A DNA stretch of 64,000 bases from NCBI GenBank assembly GCA_963742305.1, contig CAVULN010000030.1, forward strand, positions 12,348 through 76,347, in the 5' to 3' direction. This document shows, one piece after another, positions 25,622 to 34,719 of the stretch (position 1 is its first letter; each line of letters begins with the position of its first letter). The DNA comes from Roseiarcus sp963742305 (GTDB lineage: Bacteria > Pseudomonadota > Alphaproteobacteria > Rhizobiales > Beijerinckiaceae). The translations under genes were made by a program, and so were the position numbers. The notes beneath the pieces are model-generated. The model was not told the origin of the DNA. It was given only the letters and a program-made list of their open reading frames with translations, and made no database searches.

Positions 25622-27538
25622 ATGAGCGAGACGCGCAAACTCGCCGCGATCCTGGTCGCCGATGTCGTCGGCTATAGCCGGCTCGCCGGCGCCGATGAGG
25701 AGCGTACGCTGGCGCTGTTGCGCGCGCTGCGCAGCGATCTCATGGATCCGTCGATCGCTCTCCACCACGGCCGGGTCGTCAAGCGCACCGGCGACGGGAT
25801 CATCATCGAGTTCCGCAGCGTGGTCGACGCGGCGCGCTGCGCCATCGCGGTGCAGAATGGCATGGTCGAGCGCAATGCCGGCGTCTCGCCCGACAAGCGC
25901 ATCGAGTTCCGCGTCGGTATCCATTTGGGCGACGTGGTCGAGGAGTCCGACGGCGATTTGATGGGCGACGGCGTCAATATCGCCGCGCGGCTGGAGGGCG
26001 TCTGCGAGCCCGGCGGGGTTTGTCTGTCGGAGGACGCTTATCGGCAAGTTCGCGACAAGCTCAAAGAGTTGTTCGTCGATCTCGGCGAGAAGGCGCTGAA
26101 AAACATCGCGCGGCCGGTGCGAGTTTTCGCGCTCGGCGCAGCCACGTTCTCCGCCTCACGCGGAAGCGCGATCTCCTCGTCGCTAAGAAGGCCGGGTGAA
26201 GCGACGGTTGCCGCTCCAGAGAAGGGGCGCCCGGCTCACCGTGCGCGGGCCTTTATGGCGCTTGCGGGGCTGCTTGCGGCCGGGGCAGCGGGCCTTTGGA
26301 TCTGGTGGGAGGACAAGCCGGTCATTCGTGGCGCAGGGTCTCGTGGTTCTACTGCCGAGGTCGCCGCAGGCCATCCTTCGATTGTCGTTCTGCCGCTCGC
26401 CAATCTCTCGGGCGATCCGGCCCAGGACTATTTCGCGGACGGGCTGACCGAGGACATCATTGCGGCGCTTGGCCGCTTCCCCGACATCACGGTGATCTCG
26501 CGCGGGGCCGCCTTCGCTTACAAGGGCAAATCGGCGCATCCCCAGGACATCGGGCGCGAGCTGGATGTCGCCTATCTGGTGGACGGTAGCGCGCGCAGGA
26601 CAGGCGACCGCGCCCGCGTTTCCGTCGAGCTTCTCGACGCTGCACGAGCAACCGTGCTCTGGACGGAGCAGTATGATCGCGAGATCAAGGATCTGTTCAC
26701 AATCCAGGAAGAGATCGCGCGCCAGATCGCCGGCGCCTTATCGGTGCGGCTGACCACGTTGCGGCTGGCGCGTTCGGCAAGCAAGCCGCCGGGCAATCTC
26801 GAGGCCTATGACCTCGTGCTGCGCGGCCGCGATCTCTTGCGGGGCGCGAGCCGCGTAGGGCAATCACAGGCGCGCCTGCTTTTCGAGCGCTCCATCGAGC
26901 TCGATCAAAGCTATGCTCCCGCCTATGCAGGCCTGGGCGGCGTCGATATCCTGGCGGCGGAAAGCGGCTACACGAGCGACCCCGACGGGGCGCTGACCCG
27001 GGCCGAGGCGAACGGGCGCAAGGCGCTGTCGCTCGACGAAAGCGCGGGCGCGCATGTCCTGCTCGGTCGGATGTACATCTTCCGCGGCGAATACGACCGG
27101 GCGCTTGACGAGCTTCGCCGCGCGATCGAGATCAACCCGAGCGATCCCGAGGCGCAATCCGGCCTTGCGGACGCGCTTCTGTGGAGCGGCGATACGGGGG
27201 CCGCCATCGAAGCGATGCGCAAGGTCGCCCGAGTTCAGCCGATCCTCACAGAGGACGAGTATCTCGATCTCGGCATCGCCTATCTCATCGCCGACCGGCC
27301 CGACGATGCGATTCCGACTCTCGGCCGCGCTATTCAGCGCTATGACGACAACGAATTCCTGCATGCGGTTCTCGCCGGGGCTTATGCGACGGTGGGCCGC
27401 AAGGCTGACGCGGCTGGCGAGACGCGGATTGTCAAGCGGATGCTCCCGGCCTTTCAGGCCAAGGACTTCGCCACCCGGCTCCGCGACCAGGGACAGCGCT
27501 CCAAGGTCATCAGGGCCCTTGAGCTGGCCGGGCTATGA
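25622..27538 (+). CDS. Class III adenylate cyclase with TPR repeats
   Basis: The 638-residue protein has an N-terminal cyclase domain (LAAILVADVVGYSRLAGADE, RTGDGIIIEFRSVVDAARCA, VGIHLGDVVEESDGDLMGDG, AARLEGVCEPGGVCLSEDA), a membrane helix at about residues 205-225 and a TolB-like segment (IVVLPLANLSGDPAQDYFAD). A C-terminal TPR array follows, including FERSIELDQSYAPAYAGLGG and LRRAIEINPSDPEAQ. This architecture is abundant in Hyphomicrobiales. It makes cAMP in response to an unknown signal sensed through the C-terminus. Start ATG 25622 is preceded by GAGGGGCG. The frame is intact. Confidence 0.9.
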   Translation: MSETRKLAAILVADVVGYSRLAGADEERTLALLRALRSDLMDPSIALHHGRVVKRTGDGIIIEFRSVVDAARCAIAVQNGMVERNAGVSPDKRIEFRVGIHLGDVVEESDGDLMGDGVNIAARLEGVCEPGGVCLSEDAYRQVRDKLKELFVDLGEKALKNIARPVRVFALGAATFSASRGSAISSSLRRPGEATVAAPEKGRPAHRARAFMALAGLLAAGAAGLWIWWEDKPVIRGAGSRGSTAEVAAGHPSIVVLPLANLSGDPAQDYFADGLTEDIIAALGRFPDITVISRGAAFAYKGKSAHPQDIGRELDVAYLVDGSARRTGDRARVSVELLDAARATVLWTEQYDREIKDLFTIQEEIARQIAGALSVRLTTLRLARSASKPPGNLEAYDLVLRGRDLLRGASRVGQSQARLLFERSIELDQSYAPAYAGLGGVDILAAESGYTSDPDGALTRAEANGRKALSLDESAGAHVLLGRMYIFRGEYDRALDELRRAIEINPSDPEAQSGLADALLWSGDTGAAIEAMRKVARVQPILTEDEYLDLGIAYLIADRPDDAIPTLGRAIQRYDDNEFLHAVLAGAYATVGRKADAAGETRIVKRMLPAFQAKDFATRLRDQGQRSKVIRALELAGL

Positions 27539-27545
27539 GGCGAAC

Positions 27546-27992
27546 TTAGTTGGTCTTGAGCGGCCTCCAAGCGGCGTTCGCCTTATCTGCGATCTCGGCA
27601 GGATTGGCTTTGAACTCCGGCACGGCGTCCTTGGACCCGAAGACGTAGAGCTTGCCATTCCAAATCACCCACGCTTCGGGATCGGCCTCGACCTTCAGGC
27701 CCCTCGCCACGCTGAGGGTGCAAAATCCCTTGAACTGCGGCGCATAGCGCTCAGGCTCGGCGGCGAACATCTTGCGATGTTCCTCGTTCGCGAACCAGTA
27801 GGTGGCGTCATCGAACGCGAAGGTGAATTCTGCTGAACCTGCTTCCGGGCGCCCGGCGGTGAAATAGGACACCGGATCATAGCCCCAGAGCGCTGTGCGA
27901 CCCGCCGTTTCCGCTTGGACTCGCACCGAAAGAGCGAACGTCCAGCCGACAGCCATACCGATCAATAGGGGGCGTCGCGATACGTACCGCAT
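27546..27992 (-). CDS. YHS domain-containing protein
   Basis: The 148-residue product has a signal peptide or N-terminal membrane anchor (LLIGMAVGWTFALSVRVQAE) followed by the YHS pattern: GYDPVSYFTAGRPEAGSAEF, ATYWFANEEHRKMFAAEPER and YAPQFKGFC. Proteins of this type in alphaproteobacteria are exported and may bind metal, but no function is established. The ATG at 27992 gives a good signal peptide, and the longer open frame upstream is not supported. It is convergent with the cyclase gene, with eight bases between stops. Confidence 0.8.
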   Translation of the reverse strand: MRYVSRRPLLIGMAVGWTFALSVRVQAETAGRTALWGYDPVSYFTAGRPEAGSAEFTFAFDDATYWFANEEHRKMFAAEPERYAPQFKGFCTLSVARGLKVEADPEAWVIWNGKLYVFGSKDAVPEFKANPAEIADKANAAWRPLKTN

Positions 27993-28167
27993 GCTCGACG
28001 TTTCTCGCCTTGCAGCTGGCCACAGTACAACATGCCCGACGAAGCGTCCAACGTTTCTCCAAATCCCGCTCGGGAAGGCGGCTTTGGCGCGGAGCCGTTC
28101 CTCCCGAGTCGACCCCTGTAGGCGTGCTTTCCGCCCCTTTGCGGCATTGCGGCTCGGGCGCCGACCG

Positions 28168-28617
28168 TTACCTTTTGACGCCAGCGCGCTGCCTTTCGAT
28201 CCGCGCCGCGCTCGTGAGGATTTCCCCGAGCCCTGGCGTGGTCGGCGAGGGCAAGGCTCCGGCGGGGTCGATCCAGTCCGTCGCGTCGACCTCGTCGCTG
28301 AGATGCGGCTCGCCCCTCGTCCAGCGCGCCACGAACGAGGCGATGACGAAATGGGCCCGAATCCGGTCCCCCTCGGGGATGATCGCCTCGACATGCCGGT
28401 TGAAGGCGACGATCTCGGCCTCAATCCCGACCTCCTCTTCGAGCTCCCGCGCGAGAGCCTCGGCCAGCGTCTCGCCGACCTCGACCCCGCCGCCCGGCAG
28501 AGTGAAATGGCCGATCAGCGGGGCCCGCGCCCGGCGGATGATGAGGACCCGCCCTTCCCGGAACACCGCGGCCGACACCGCCAGGATCGGGCGGGCGGGG
28601 AACAGCCGGTCATTCAT
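28168..28617 (-). CDS. NUDIX hydrolase
   Basis: The 149-residue protein carries the NUDIX box, visible as GGGVEVGETLAEALARELEE followed by EVG, which binds the catalytic metals. It hydrolyses a nucleoside diphosphate linked to another moiety; the region before the box (VLIIRRARAPLIGHFTLPG) is like ADP-ribose pyrophosphatases and MutT-type enzymes. The start at ATG 28617 is selected because similarity begins at PARPILAVSAAVF; the upstream in-frame sequence is Arg-rich and lacks similarity. Gene order gives no clue to its substrate. Confidence 0.85.
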   Translation of the reverse strand: MNDRLFPARPILAVSAAVFREGRVLIIRRARAPLIGHFTLPGGGVEVGETLAEALARELEEEVGIEAEIVAFNRHVEAIIPEGDRIRAHFVIASFVARWTRGEPHLSDEVDATDWIDPAGALPSPTTPGLGEILTSAARIERQRAGVKR

Positions 28618-29122
28618 GGGTCGCCTCGCGCCTCGGGCCCGGAGCGGAAGGAGCGGTCTGGACGGCCGCCTGCCGGCGCTCCTGCCGGACATGTCCATCG
28701 CGGCCCGGCGTGACCGTCCCGTACGCCGTTGCGTGAAGCCCAGTCCGTCGTCCGCGCCATCGCCGTAACTTGAGCAAAATCAATCGATTATCCTCTCCCT
28801 CAGCCTTCTGCGCCTGCCCGCGGCGGACAATTTATTTACAAAAAACCAGAATCCATGCTAGTCTTCATCTGTTGTGCGGAATCGGAACGCCCTTCCGGGG
28901 GCAGGCCGGACAGCGCGCAGAGGGAGGCTGTTGAGACGATTTGCGTACAACCTGAGACGCCAGCCGATTTTTTTCTATTTCTCCGCTCGCAACCCATTGA
29001 AAAGTCCCGATTCCAAGAAATAAACCGAAATAAATTCAAGGATTTTTGCTTCATTTATTTCCATTTGATCGAGTCCAGCTCGCCTTCCGGTTGCATTTTC
29101 AGCTCGCCGGGGGCGGGGCGGA
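28618..29122. other. AT-rich intergenic region with a small inverted repeat
   Basis: About 500 bases without a supportable protein gene. From about 28770 to 29070 the sequence is markedly AT-rich (for example TTATTTACAAAAAACC), unlike the window average. GAAATAAA and TTTATTTC at about 29027-29062 form an eight-base inverted repeat with a 19-base loop. It could contain promoters, a small RNA or a foreign insertion, but nothing specific was recognised. Confidence 0.45.
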
Positions 29123-29737
29123 TCATGGATAGAGCAGCCGCTTCTCCCACGGGGCGCCCGGCGCCGCGCGCCTGAACTGCAGGCGCTCGTGCAACCGGGA
29201 GGGCCGGTCGAGCCAGAACTCGATCTCGACCGGCTCGAGCCGGTAGCCGCGCCAGTAGTCCGGCCGTGGCACGCCGCCCTCCCCGAACCGCCGCTCGAAG
29301 GCCTCGACCGCGGCTTCGAGGTCGGCGCGGGAGGCAAGGGTCCGCGACTGCTGGCTCGCCCAGGCGCCGATCTGGCTCCCCCTCGGCCGGGAGCCGAAAT
29401 AGGCGTCGCTTTCCGCCGCGCTCACCTCGGCGACCCGTCCCCGGAACCGGGCCTGGCGGCGCAGCGATTTCCAGTGGAACAGGGCCGCGGCCCGCGGGCG
29501 GGCCTCCAGTTCGCGCCCCTTGGCGCTCTCGGCGTTGGTGTAGAACACGAGACCCCGCTCGTCGGCCTCCTTGCACAGCACCATCCGCGCGTCGGGCAGG
29601 CCGTCGCGATCGACGGTGGCGAGCGCCATCGCCTCGGGGTCGTTGATCTCCGCCGCCCTCGCCTCGGCGAACCAGAGCTCGAACAGGGCGAACGGATCGC
29701 GAGCCTCGGTAAAGTCCGCTCTGCTCAAATCGTTCAC
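29123..29737 (-). CDS. pdxH: Pyridoxamine 5'-phosphate oxidase
   Basis: The 204-residue FMN enzyme oxidises pyridoxine or pyridoxamine phosphate to pyridoxal phosphate, the last step of vitamin B6 synthesis and salvage. Hallmarks are DPEAMALATVDRDGLPDARM, VLCKEADERGLVFYTNAES and the C-terminal FWLDRPSRLHERLQFRR with RLLYP at the end. A GTG at 29737 is the likely start: it begins VNDLSRADFTEARDPFALF, the normal family N-terminus, and GGAG lies upstream although at long spacing. It is divergent from the dnaJ-like gene. Confidence 0.92.
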   Translation of the reverse strand: MNDLSRADFTEARDPFALFELWFAEARAAEINDPEAMALATVDRDGLPDARMVLCKEADERGLVFYTNAESAKGRELEARPRAAALFHWKSLRRQARFRGRVAEVSAAESDAYFGSRPRGSQIGAWASQQSRTLASRADLEAAVEAFERRFGEGGVPRPDYWRGYRLEPVEIEFWLDRPSRLHERLQFRRAAPGAPWEKRLLYP

Positions 29738-29914
29738 GACGGCTGACGCTCCTTTAAGGGGAAAAGGCCGGCCTGACCCTATCGCGGCCAGCGCGGGCGC
29801 GGCAATCGGCCAGGGGCGCCTCCCGCCCTTGCGCGGCGCCGGAGAAAGGGCCAAATGGGGAACGGAGACATTGGCCTTTGCGCTTCCTGAAGGCTAAGGC
29901 CGAACGATGGGCTC

Positions 29915-30856
29915 ATGATGCGCGATCCTTACGACATTCTTGGCGTTTCGAAGACCGCGAGCGCGGCGGAAATCAAGTCCGCCTTCCGCAAGCTCGCCAA
30001 GCGATACCATCCCGACCAGAGCAAGGAAGCCAGAGCCAAGGAGCGCTTCGCCGAGGTCGGTTCGGCCTATGAAATCCTCGGCGACGAGAAGAAGCGGAAG
30101 GCCTTCGACCACGGCGAGATCGACGCGGAGGGCAAGCCGCGCGCGCCGCAATTCGAGGGCTTCGGTTTTGGCCGCGGGCCTGGCGGAGGCCGCGGCGAAT
30201 TTCGCAATTTCGGCTTCGACTTCGGCGCCGGCGGGTTTTCGGCCGAAAGCGGTTCGATCGACCCGGACATCCTGTCGGAGCTGTTCGGCGCGGGCCGCGG
30301 CCGCGCGCGGTCTTCTGCGGCCCGAGGGGAAGATGTCGGCGTCTCGGTCGCGGTTCCCCTGGAGACGATCGCGCGCGGCGGGTCGATCCGCGTCGCGCTG
30401 CCGACCGGCAAGACGCTCGACGTCGCGGTCCCTCTTGGCGTCGAGGACGGCAAGTCCATCCGTTTGCGCGGCCAGGGCCATCCCGGCCATCGCGGCGGCG
30501 CGCCCGGCGACGTCCTCGTGACCATTCGCTACGCCGCGCATCCGCACTTCAAAGTCGAGGGCCGCGATCTCAGGCTCGACTTGCCGATCACCCTCTACGA
30601 GGCCGTTTTGGGCGGGCGCGTGAGAGCGCCGACGCTCGGCGGCGAGGTTGAAGTCTCGGTCGCGCCGGGCGCGAACGCCGGGCGCGTGCTGCGCCTCAGG
30701 GGCAAAGGCCTTCCCGCCAGCGGCGAGCAGCCTGCCGGCGATCTCCTGGCCCAGCTGCGGATCGTTCTGCCGAGCGAGCCCGATGAGGAACTGACGGCGC
30801 TCATGCGCAGGATGCGCGATCGAAAGCCTTACCAGCCTCGTTCGGGCGTGGCCTGA
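29915..30856 (+). CDS. DnaJ/CbpA-type co-chaperone
   Basis: The 313-residue protein has an N-terminal J domain with the HPD motif (KRYHPDQSKEARAKERF) that stimulates DnaK, a Gly-rich linker (GFGFGRGPGGGRGEF), and the DnaJ C-terminal substrate-binding domains (VPLGVEDGKSIRLRGQGHPG and VTIRYAAHPHFKVEGRDL). The zinc-finger cysteines of DnaJ are absent, placing it with CbpA. Two ATGs lie in tandem at 29915 and 29918. The end overlaps the convergent anti-sigma gene by 28 bases. Confidence 0.9.
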   Translation: MMRDPYDILGVSKTASAAEIKSAFRKLAKRYHPDQSKEARAKERFAEVGSAYEILGDEKKRKAFDHGEIDAEGKPRAPQFEGFGFGRGPGGGRGEFRNFGFDFGAGGFSAESGSIDPDILSELFGAGRGRARSSAARGEDVGVSVAVPLETIARGGSIRVALPTGKTLDVAVPLGVEDGKSIRLRGQGHPGHRGGAPGDVLVTIRYAAHPHFKVEGRDLRLDLPITLYEAVLGGRVRAPTLGGEVEVSVAPGANAGRVLRLRGKGLPASGEQPAGDLLAQLRIVLPSEPDEELTALMRRMRDRKPYQPRSGVA

Positions 30857-31710
30857 GCCGCCTCGACCGGCGCGGCCAAAAAGGCGTTCGCGATCCCCAG
30901 CAATGACGAGGCGTCGAGGTCGCCGATGAGCGCGAATCCCTCGCCGCGCCACGTCCAGACCGCGGCGGCGGCGCCGTCCGCGGCGAGAAGTTCGGGCGCT
31001 CTGGTCGCGGGCGCATCGAAAGACTGGATCAGCAACCCGAGAGATCTCTCCTGCGACTTGTAGACGAGAAAGGCCGCGGCCGCGCCCGGATAGGGAGCGA
31101 TCCGCGCTCCGGCCAGGGTGACGCCGGGAGGAGTCGCGGGGAGGGCGACGGCATGCATGAGCCGCGCCCTCAGCCACGCTTCCGCCTCGGCCCTGTCGCC
31201 GGTCGCCAGTTCGACCGGGGCAACGCCCGGGCGGACGAATGCGCGGAAAGCGGCGACGCCCGCCTCCGCGAGTCCTTTGGCGGGGACGACGGTCACGGCT
31301 GGCGCCCAGACGCAGGCGAGGCAAACGGACAATGCCCCAAGAGCGAGCCGCCATAAGAGCGACGGCCGCAATGCGCCGGCCGCGGCCTTCGCGGGCGAAC
31401 GCCAGGCGTCCGCGACGACAGGCGCAGGCGATCGCGCCGGCTGCTCGCCCGGGGGCCAGCCGCCGGCCGCGGCCGGCCGTCGGCCCTTGATCACAATTTC
31501 AGCCTGCCCGCGAACCGCTGCGATCGGAAAGGCCCTCGCGCCCTCGCCGTCGAAGGCCGCTCGAATCGCGCTGTTCTGCGCTCGCCACAGGGCGGCGCGG
31601 CGCGCAAGCGCCGGATCTTGCGCCATCCGCGTTTCGAACGCCTGCCGCTCGTCGGGCTCGAGGCAGTCGTCTACGTAGGCGTGCAAATCCGCGAGGCGCC
31701 TGGCCTCCAT
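30829..31710 (-). CDS. Anti-sigma factor, membrane-anchored
   Basis: The 293-residue protein has an N-terminal anti-sigma domain (LADLHAYVDDCLEPDERQAF, then ETRMAQDPALARRAALW), a long Pro/Ala linker, a single membrane helix at about residues 120-142 (LLWRLALGALSVCLACVWA) and a periplasmic C-terminal domain with GVTLAGARIAPYPGAAAAFLV. It lies 16 bases after the sigma factor gene in the same operon. It should hold the sigma factor at the membrane and release it on an envelope signal. No zinc-binding HxxxCxxC motif is seen. Confidence 0.83.
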   Translation of the reverse strand: MEARRLADLHAYVDDCLEPDERQAFETRMAQDPALARRAALWRAQNSAIRAAFDGEGARAFPIAAVRGQAEIVIKGRRPAAAGGWPPGEQPARSPAPVVADAWRSPAKAAAGALRPSLLWRLALGALSVCLACVWAPAVTVVPAKGLAEAGVAAFRAFVRPGVAPVELATGDRAEAEAWLRARLMHAVALPATPPGVTLAGARIAPYPGAAAAFLVYKSQERSLGLLIQSFDAPATRAPELLAADGAAAAVWTWRGEGFALIGDLDASSLLGIANAFLAAPVEAAQATPERGW

Positions 31711-31725
31711 CCCTTCAGGCCTCCG

Positions 31726-32292
31726 TCACTTGACGACCCGCAAATGGGGGACCGCGCTCGGCGCCGCTTCGGCGCTGGCCGGCGAATGGGTCAAGGCCGC
31801 GACGCGCTCGCGGGCCTTGGACAGCCGCGCGATCAACGTCGCCAGCGAGATATCGAGCGCCGCCGCCGCCTCGCGATGGGTGAAGCCGGCAAGGACGACG
31901 ATCAGCAGGGCCTCCCTGAGCTCCAAAGGGAGCATGCGGACTGCCGCTCCGGCGCCAATTCCGCCCGCCGGCGTTTTGGCGCGAGCGTTCTCCGCATTCT
32001 CGTCCCACGACGGCTCCCCGTCGTCGAGGGTCAGGCGGCGAACATACCGGCGGTGAAGGCGAACGAATTGGCCGAAGGCGCGCACGCGCGCGTCTTCGCG
32101 GGGCCGGTCGGCGTCGCGCCGGGGGCCTCCGCCCACCGTTTCCAGGGAAGCCTGTCTGAACAGGCGATCGACCAGCCGCGCCGCCGATGCATGATCGGGC
32201 ACGAACCTGTCGTCTCGCGCCAAAGCCACTCCAAATCGGCGCAGATCAGTAAGGTCAGCCAGATAGTCAACAAGCGGCGGCACGACGGACAC
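31726..32292 (-). CDS. ECF-type RNA polymerase sigma factor
   Basis: The product of about 188 residues has a region-2 like N-terminal half (DRFVPDHASAARLVDRLFRQ) and a clear sigma-70 region 4 helix-turn-helix (LPLELREALLIVVLAGFTHR followed by EAAAALDISLATLIARLSKARERV). Starts at GTG 32292 or GTG 32283 fit the usual length; the open frame extends to 32370 without family similarity. The gene is followed by its anti-sigma partner. The palindrome at 32378 lies in the divergent region shared with fabI. Confidence 0.82.
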   Translation of the reverse strand: MSVVPPLVDYLADLTDLRRFGVALARDDRFVPDHASAARLVDRLFRQASLETVGGGPRRDADRPREDARVRAFGQFVRLHRRYVRRLTLDDGEPSWDENAENARAKTPAGGIGAGAAVRMLPLELREALLIVVLAGFTHREAAAALDISLATLIARLSKARERVAALTHSPASAEAAPSAVPHLRVVK

Positions 32293-32377
32293 CGAGAGTT
32301 TGCGTGGACCCCGACAAACGTTAACGCTGCCTAACAATCTAGCGTGAAGGCGCCTGCGTTCCAAGCACATGTATGAG

Positions 32378-32394
32378 CAAAATCACACATTTTG
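32378..32394. promoter_or_regulatory. Palindrome between the divergent sigma-factor and fabI genes
   Basis: CAAAAT, five bases, ATTTTG form a perfect inverted repeat in an AT-rich stretch. It lies 86 bases before the sigma-factor GTG and about 100 bases before the likely fabI ATG, so it is well placed to be an operator for either gene. No known binding motif is matched with confidence. Confidence 0.35.
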
Positions 32395-32498
32395 TGACGG
32401 ATGACGAAAGGGTCGTCCTTCCCCTGCGCGCCGGGCGAGGTTAAGGGATGCCCTGCCGGGACGGCCTGGCGGCCGCTGTCCAAACGAGCGAGGCCCTG

Positions 32499-33335
32499 AT
32501 GGATGAAACCCTTTCAGCCGGCGTGACCGCGGGCGTCATGCGCGGCATGCGCGGGGTCATCTTCGGCGTGGCGAACAATCGTTCGATCGCATGGGGCATC
32601 GCCAAGGCCGCCCATGCGGCTGGGGCCGAACTGGCGTTCACTTTTCAGGGCGAAGCGCTGGAAAAGCGGGTGAGGCCGCTTGCCCAGGAACTGGGCGCGC
32701 ATGTGCTTGGCCATTGCGACGTCACGGATGGCGGCTCGATCGATTCGGTGTTCGCCGCGGCCGGAAACTTGTGGGGAGCGGTCGACTTCATCGTCCATTG
32801 CATCGCCTTCTCCGACAAGGATCAACTCACCGGCCGGTATGTCGATACGACCGAGGACAATTTCACCAAATCGCTCGCCATCTCCTGCTACTCGTTCACA
32901 GCTCTCGCGCAACGCGCCGAAAAGCTGATGACCAACGGCGGCGCGATGCTGACGCTGACCTATTACGGCGCGGAAAAATGGATGCCGCACTATAACGTGA
33001 TGGGCGTCGCCAAGGCGGCGCTGGAGGCGAGCGTACGCTATCTCGCCGCCGACCTGGGCGAGAAGGGGATTCGCGTCAATGCGATTTCGGCCGGCCCGAT
33101 CAAGACGCTCGCCGCGTCGGGCATCGGCGACTTCCGCTATATTTTGCGGTGGAACGAATACAATTCGCCCCTGCGCCGCTCGGTCGCCATCGAGGAAGTC
33201 GGCGACAGCGCGGTCTACCTCCTGTCGCCGATGTCCCGAGGCGTCACCGGCGAAATCGTTCACGTCGACGCCGGCTACCATGTCGTGGGCATGAAGAATC
33301 CGGCCGCCCCGGACCTGACGGTGGTCAAGGACTGA
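32499..33335 (+). CDS. fabI: Enoyl-[acyl-carrier-protein] reductase (NADH)
   Basis: The 278-residue short-chain dehydrogenase reduces enoyl-ACP in fatty acid synthesis. It has VIFGVANNRSIAWGIAKAAH (NAD binding), HCIAFSDKDQLTGRYVDT, the FabI catalytic YNVMGVAK (Tyr and Lys six residues apart) and AISAGPIKTLAASGI. The ATG at 32499 is favoured; the upstream ATG at 32448 gives a longer N-terminus without similarity, and an ATG at 32538 is also possible. Plasmid or chromosome copies are usually essential. It is divergent from the sigma factor gene. Confidence 0.92.
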   Translation: MDETLSAGVTAGVMRGMRGVIFGVANNRSIAWGIAKAAHAAGAELAFTFQGEALEKRVRPLAQELGAHVLGHCDVTDGGSIDSVFAAAGNLWGAVDFIVHCIAFSDKDQLTGRYVDTTEDNFTKSLAISCYSFTALAQRAEKLMTNGGAMLTLTYYGAEKWMPHYNVMGVAKAALEASVRYLAADLGEKGIRVNAISAGPIKTLAASGIGDFRYILRWNEYNSPLRRSVAIEEVGDSAVYLLSPMSRGVTGEIVHVDAGYHVVGMKNPAAPDLTVVKD

Positions 33336-33353
33336 AGTTCGGAGGCGATCCCG

Positions 33354-34514
33354 TTAGACCGGCTGAGTTCCCGTTCGTCGCGGCCTGGCCAGAAGCCCCG
33401 AGAGGGCGAGCGCCGCAACGGCCATGTGCACGTAGGCGTTCTGGATGAACAGCGTTTGCGGTCCGAAGATCTTCATCAGGACCGACGCGAGCGCGGGAGC
33501 GGCGATCGCCGCGACGCAATAGATGAACAGAAGCCCGACCGAAATGAACACGAGGTCATGCGGGGCGCTGTCGTCGTTGGCGAGAGAAACCGCGAGCGTG
33601 TAGAGCGAATAGGTTGTCAGGCCGACGAGAAATCCCAGGACGAGCAGCCACGCCCCGGGCGCGGCGATGCGGCTCAGGGCGACTTCGCACGCCGCGCCTG
33701 CGATTGTGACCGCGGCGATCATCAGCCGGCGGTCGGTGTGGTCGGAGATCGCTGCGATCGGGAAAACGCCCAGCGCCGACCCCAGCACGATGGAAGAGGT
33801 GAACAGAGGCGCGCTGGTCGGCGCCATGCCGATGTCCACTGCGAAGATCGGACCGAGCGCGAACAGGGCCCCGTTCGCCGCTCCGGCGGCGAACACGGCG
33901 ACGCACGAAATCGGCGCCTTGCGCGCGAGCCAGACGAGGCGGGGGCGCACGCTCTTGGGCTGGGCGGGCGGATCGACGCTGGTCATCGCCATCGGAAGGA
34001 TGGCGAGCGCGAGGAATGCGCCAGCGACCGCGAAGGGCGAAAAGCCGCCCACTCCCAGCGGTTTCAGCGCCAGCTGCCCGCTCGCGGAAGCGGCGAAATT
34101 CGCGATCTGGTAGAGCGCATAGAGCGAGCCCCGGTTCGCATTGGTCGCCTTGGCGTTGATCCAGGACTCGATCACCGCGTAAAGCCCTGCGAACACGAAC
34201 CCGATCAGCGCGCGACATCCGAGCCAGGCCGACGGGGACACCATGACGGGCATGAGGATCACGGAGACGACCGCGAGCGCCACGAACGCCGCATAGGCCC
34301 TGATATGGCCGCCGCGGCGGATGATCGCCGGCGCCGCGAGGGTTCCCGCCAGCATCCCGGCGAAATAGACCGAGCCAAGCAGGCCGACGGTGAGGTCGGG
34401 AAACCCCTCCATGCGGGCTCTTAGCGGCGTCACGATGCCGACCAGGCCGTTGCCGCCGATCAGCATCAGCACGGACAGGAGCAATGCCGCGATCGAGGAA
34501 AAGGCGGTGGTCAA
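33354..34514 (-). CDS. Major facilitator superfamily transporter
   Basis: The 386-residue polytopic protein has about twelve hydrophobic segments, starting with SIAALLLSVLMLIGGNGLVG, and charged loops at the expected cytoplasmic positions (TPLRARMEGFPDLTVG and GALFALGPIFAVDIG). The pattern of helix 1-2 loop and a short central loop (DPPAQPKSVRPRLVWLARK) fits the YcaD/YfcJ-like group of small-molecule transporters. The substrate is unknown. It is convergent with fabI, with 18 bases between the stops. Confidence 0.87.
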   Translation of the reverse strand: MTTAFSSIAALLLSVLMLIGGNGLVGIVTPLRARMEGFPDLTVGLLGSVYFAGMLAGTLAAPAIIRRGGHIRAYAAFVALAVVSVILMPVMVSPSAWLGCRALIGFVFAGLYAVIESWINAKATNANRGSLYALYQIANFAASASGQLALKPLGVGGFSPFAVAGAFLALAILPMAMTSVDPPAQPKSVRPRLVWLARKAPISCVAVFAAGAANGALFALGPIFAVDIGMAPTSAPLFTSSIVLGSALGVFPIAAISDHTDRRLMIAAVTIAGAACEVALSRIAAPGAWLLVLGFLVGLTTYSLYTLAVSLANDDSAPHDLVFISVGLLFIYCVAAIAAPALASVLMKIFGPQTLFIQNAYVHMAVAALALSGLLARPRRTGTQPV

Positions 34515-34719
34515 AGGGCGAATCGGGGTCTGCTTTGACCTATCGTCTCACATCGCGGGTCTGTATGCGACGCTATTCCGCGCTGACCGCGTCCGATAAA
34601 ATGCGAGCCGGGCGCGAAAAGCGCCATATTGGCCTTAAGCGTCCCACTGTATATAGAGCGAAATAGAGCGGCTTACGTTCGACGAACGGCCCTTTGCCGT
34701 TTCCCTGTTTGCGTGGACC

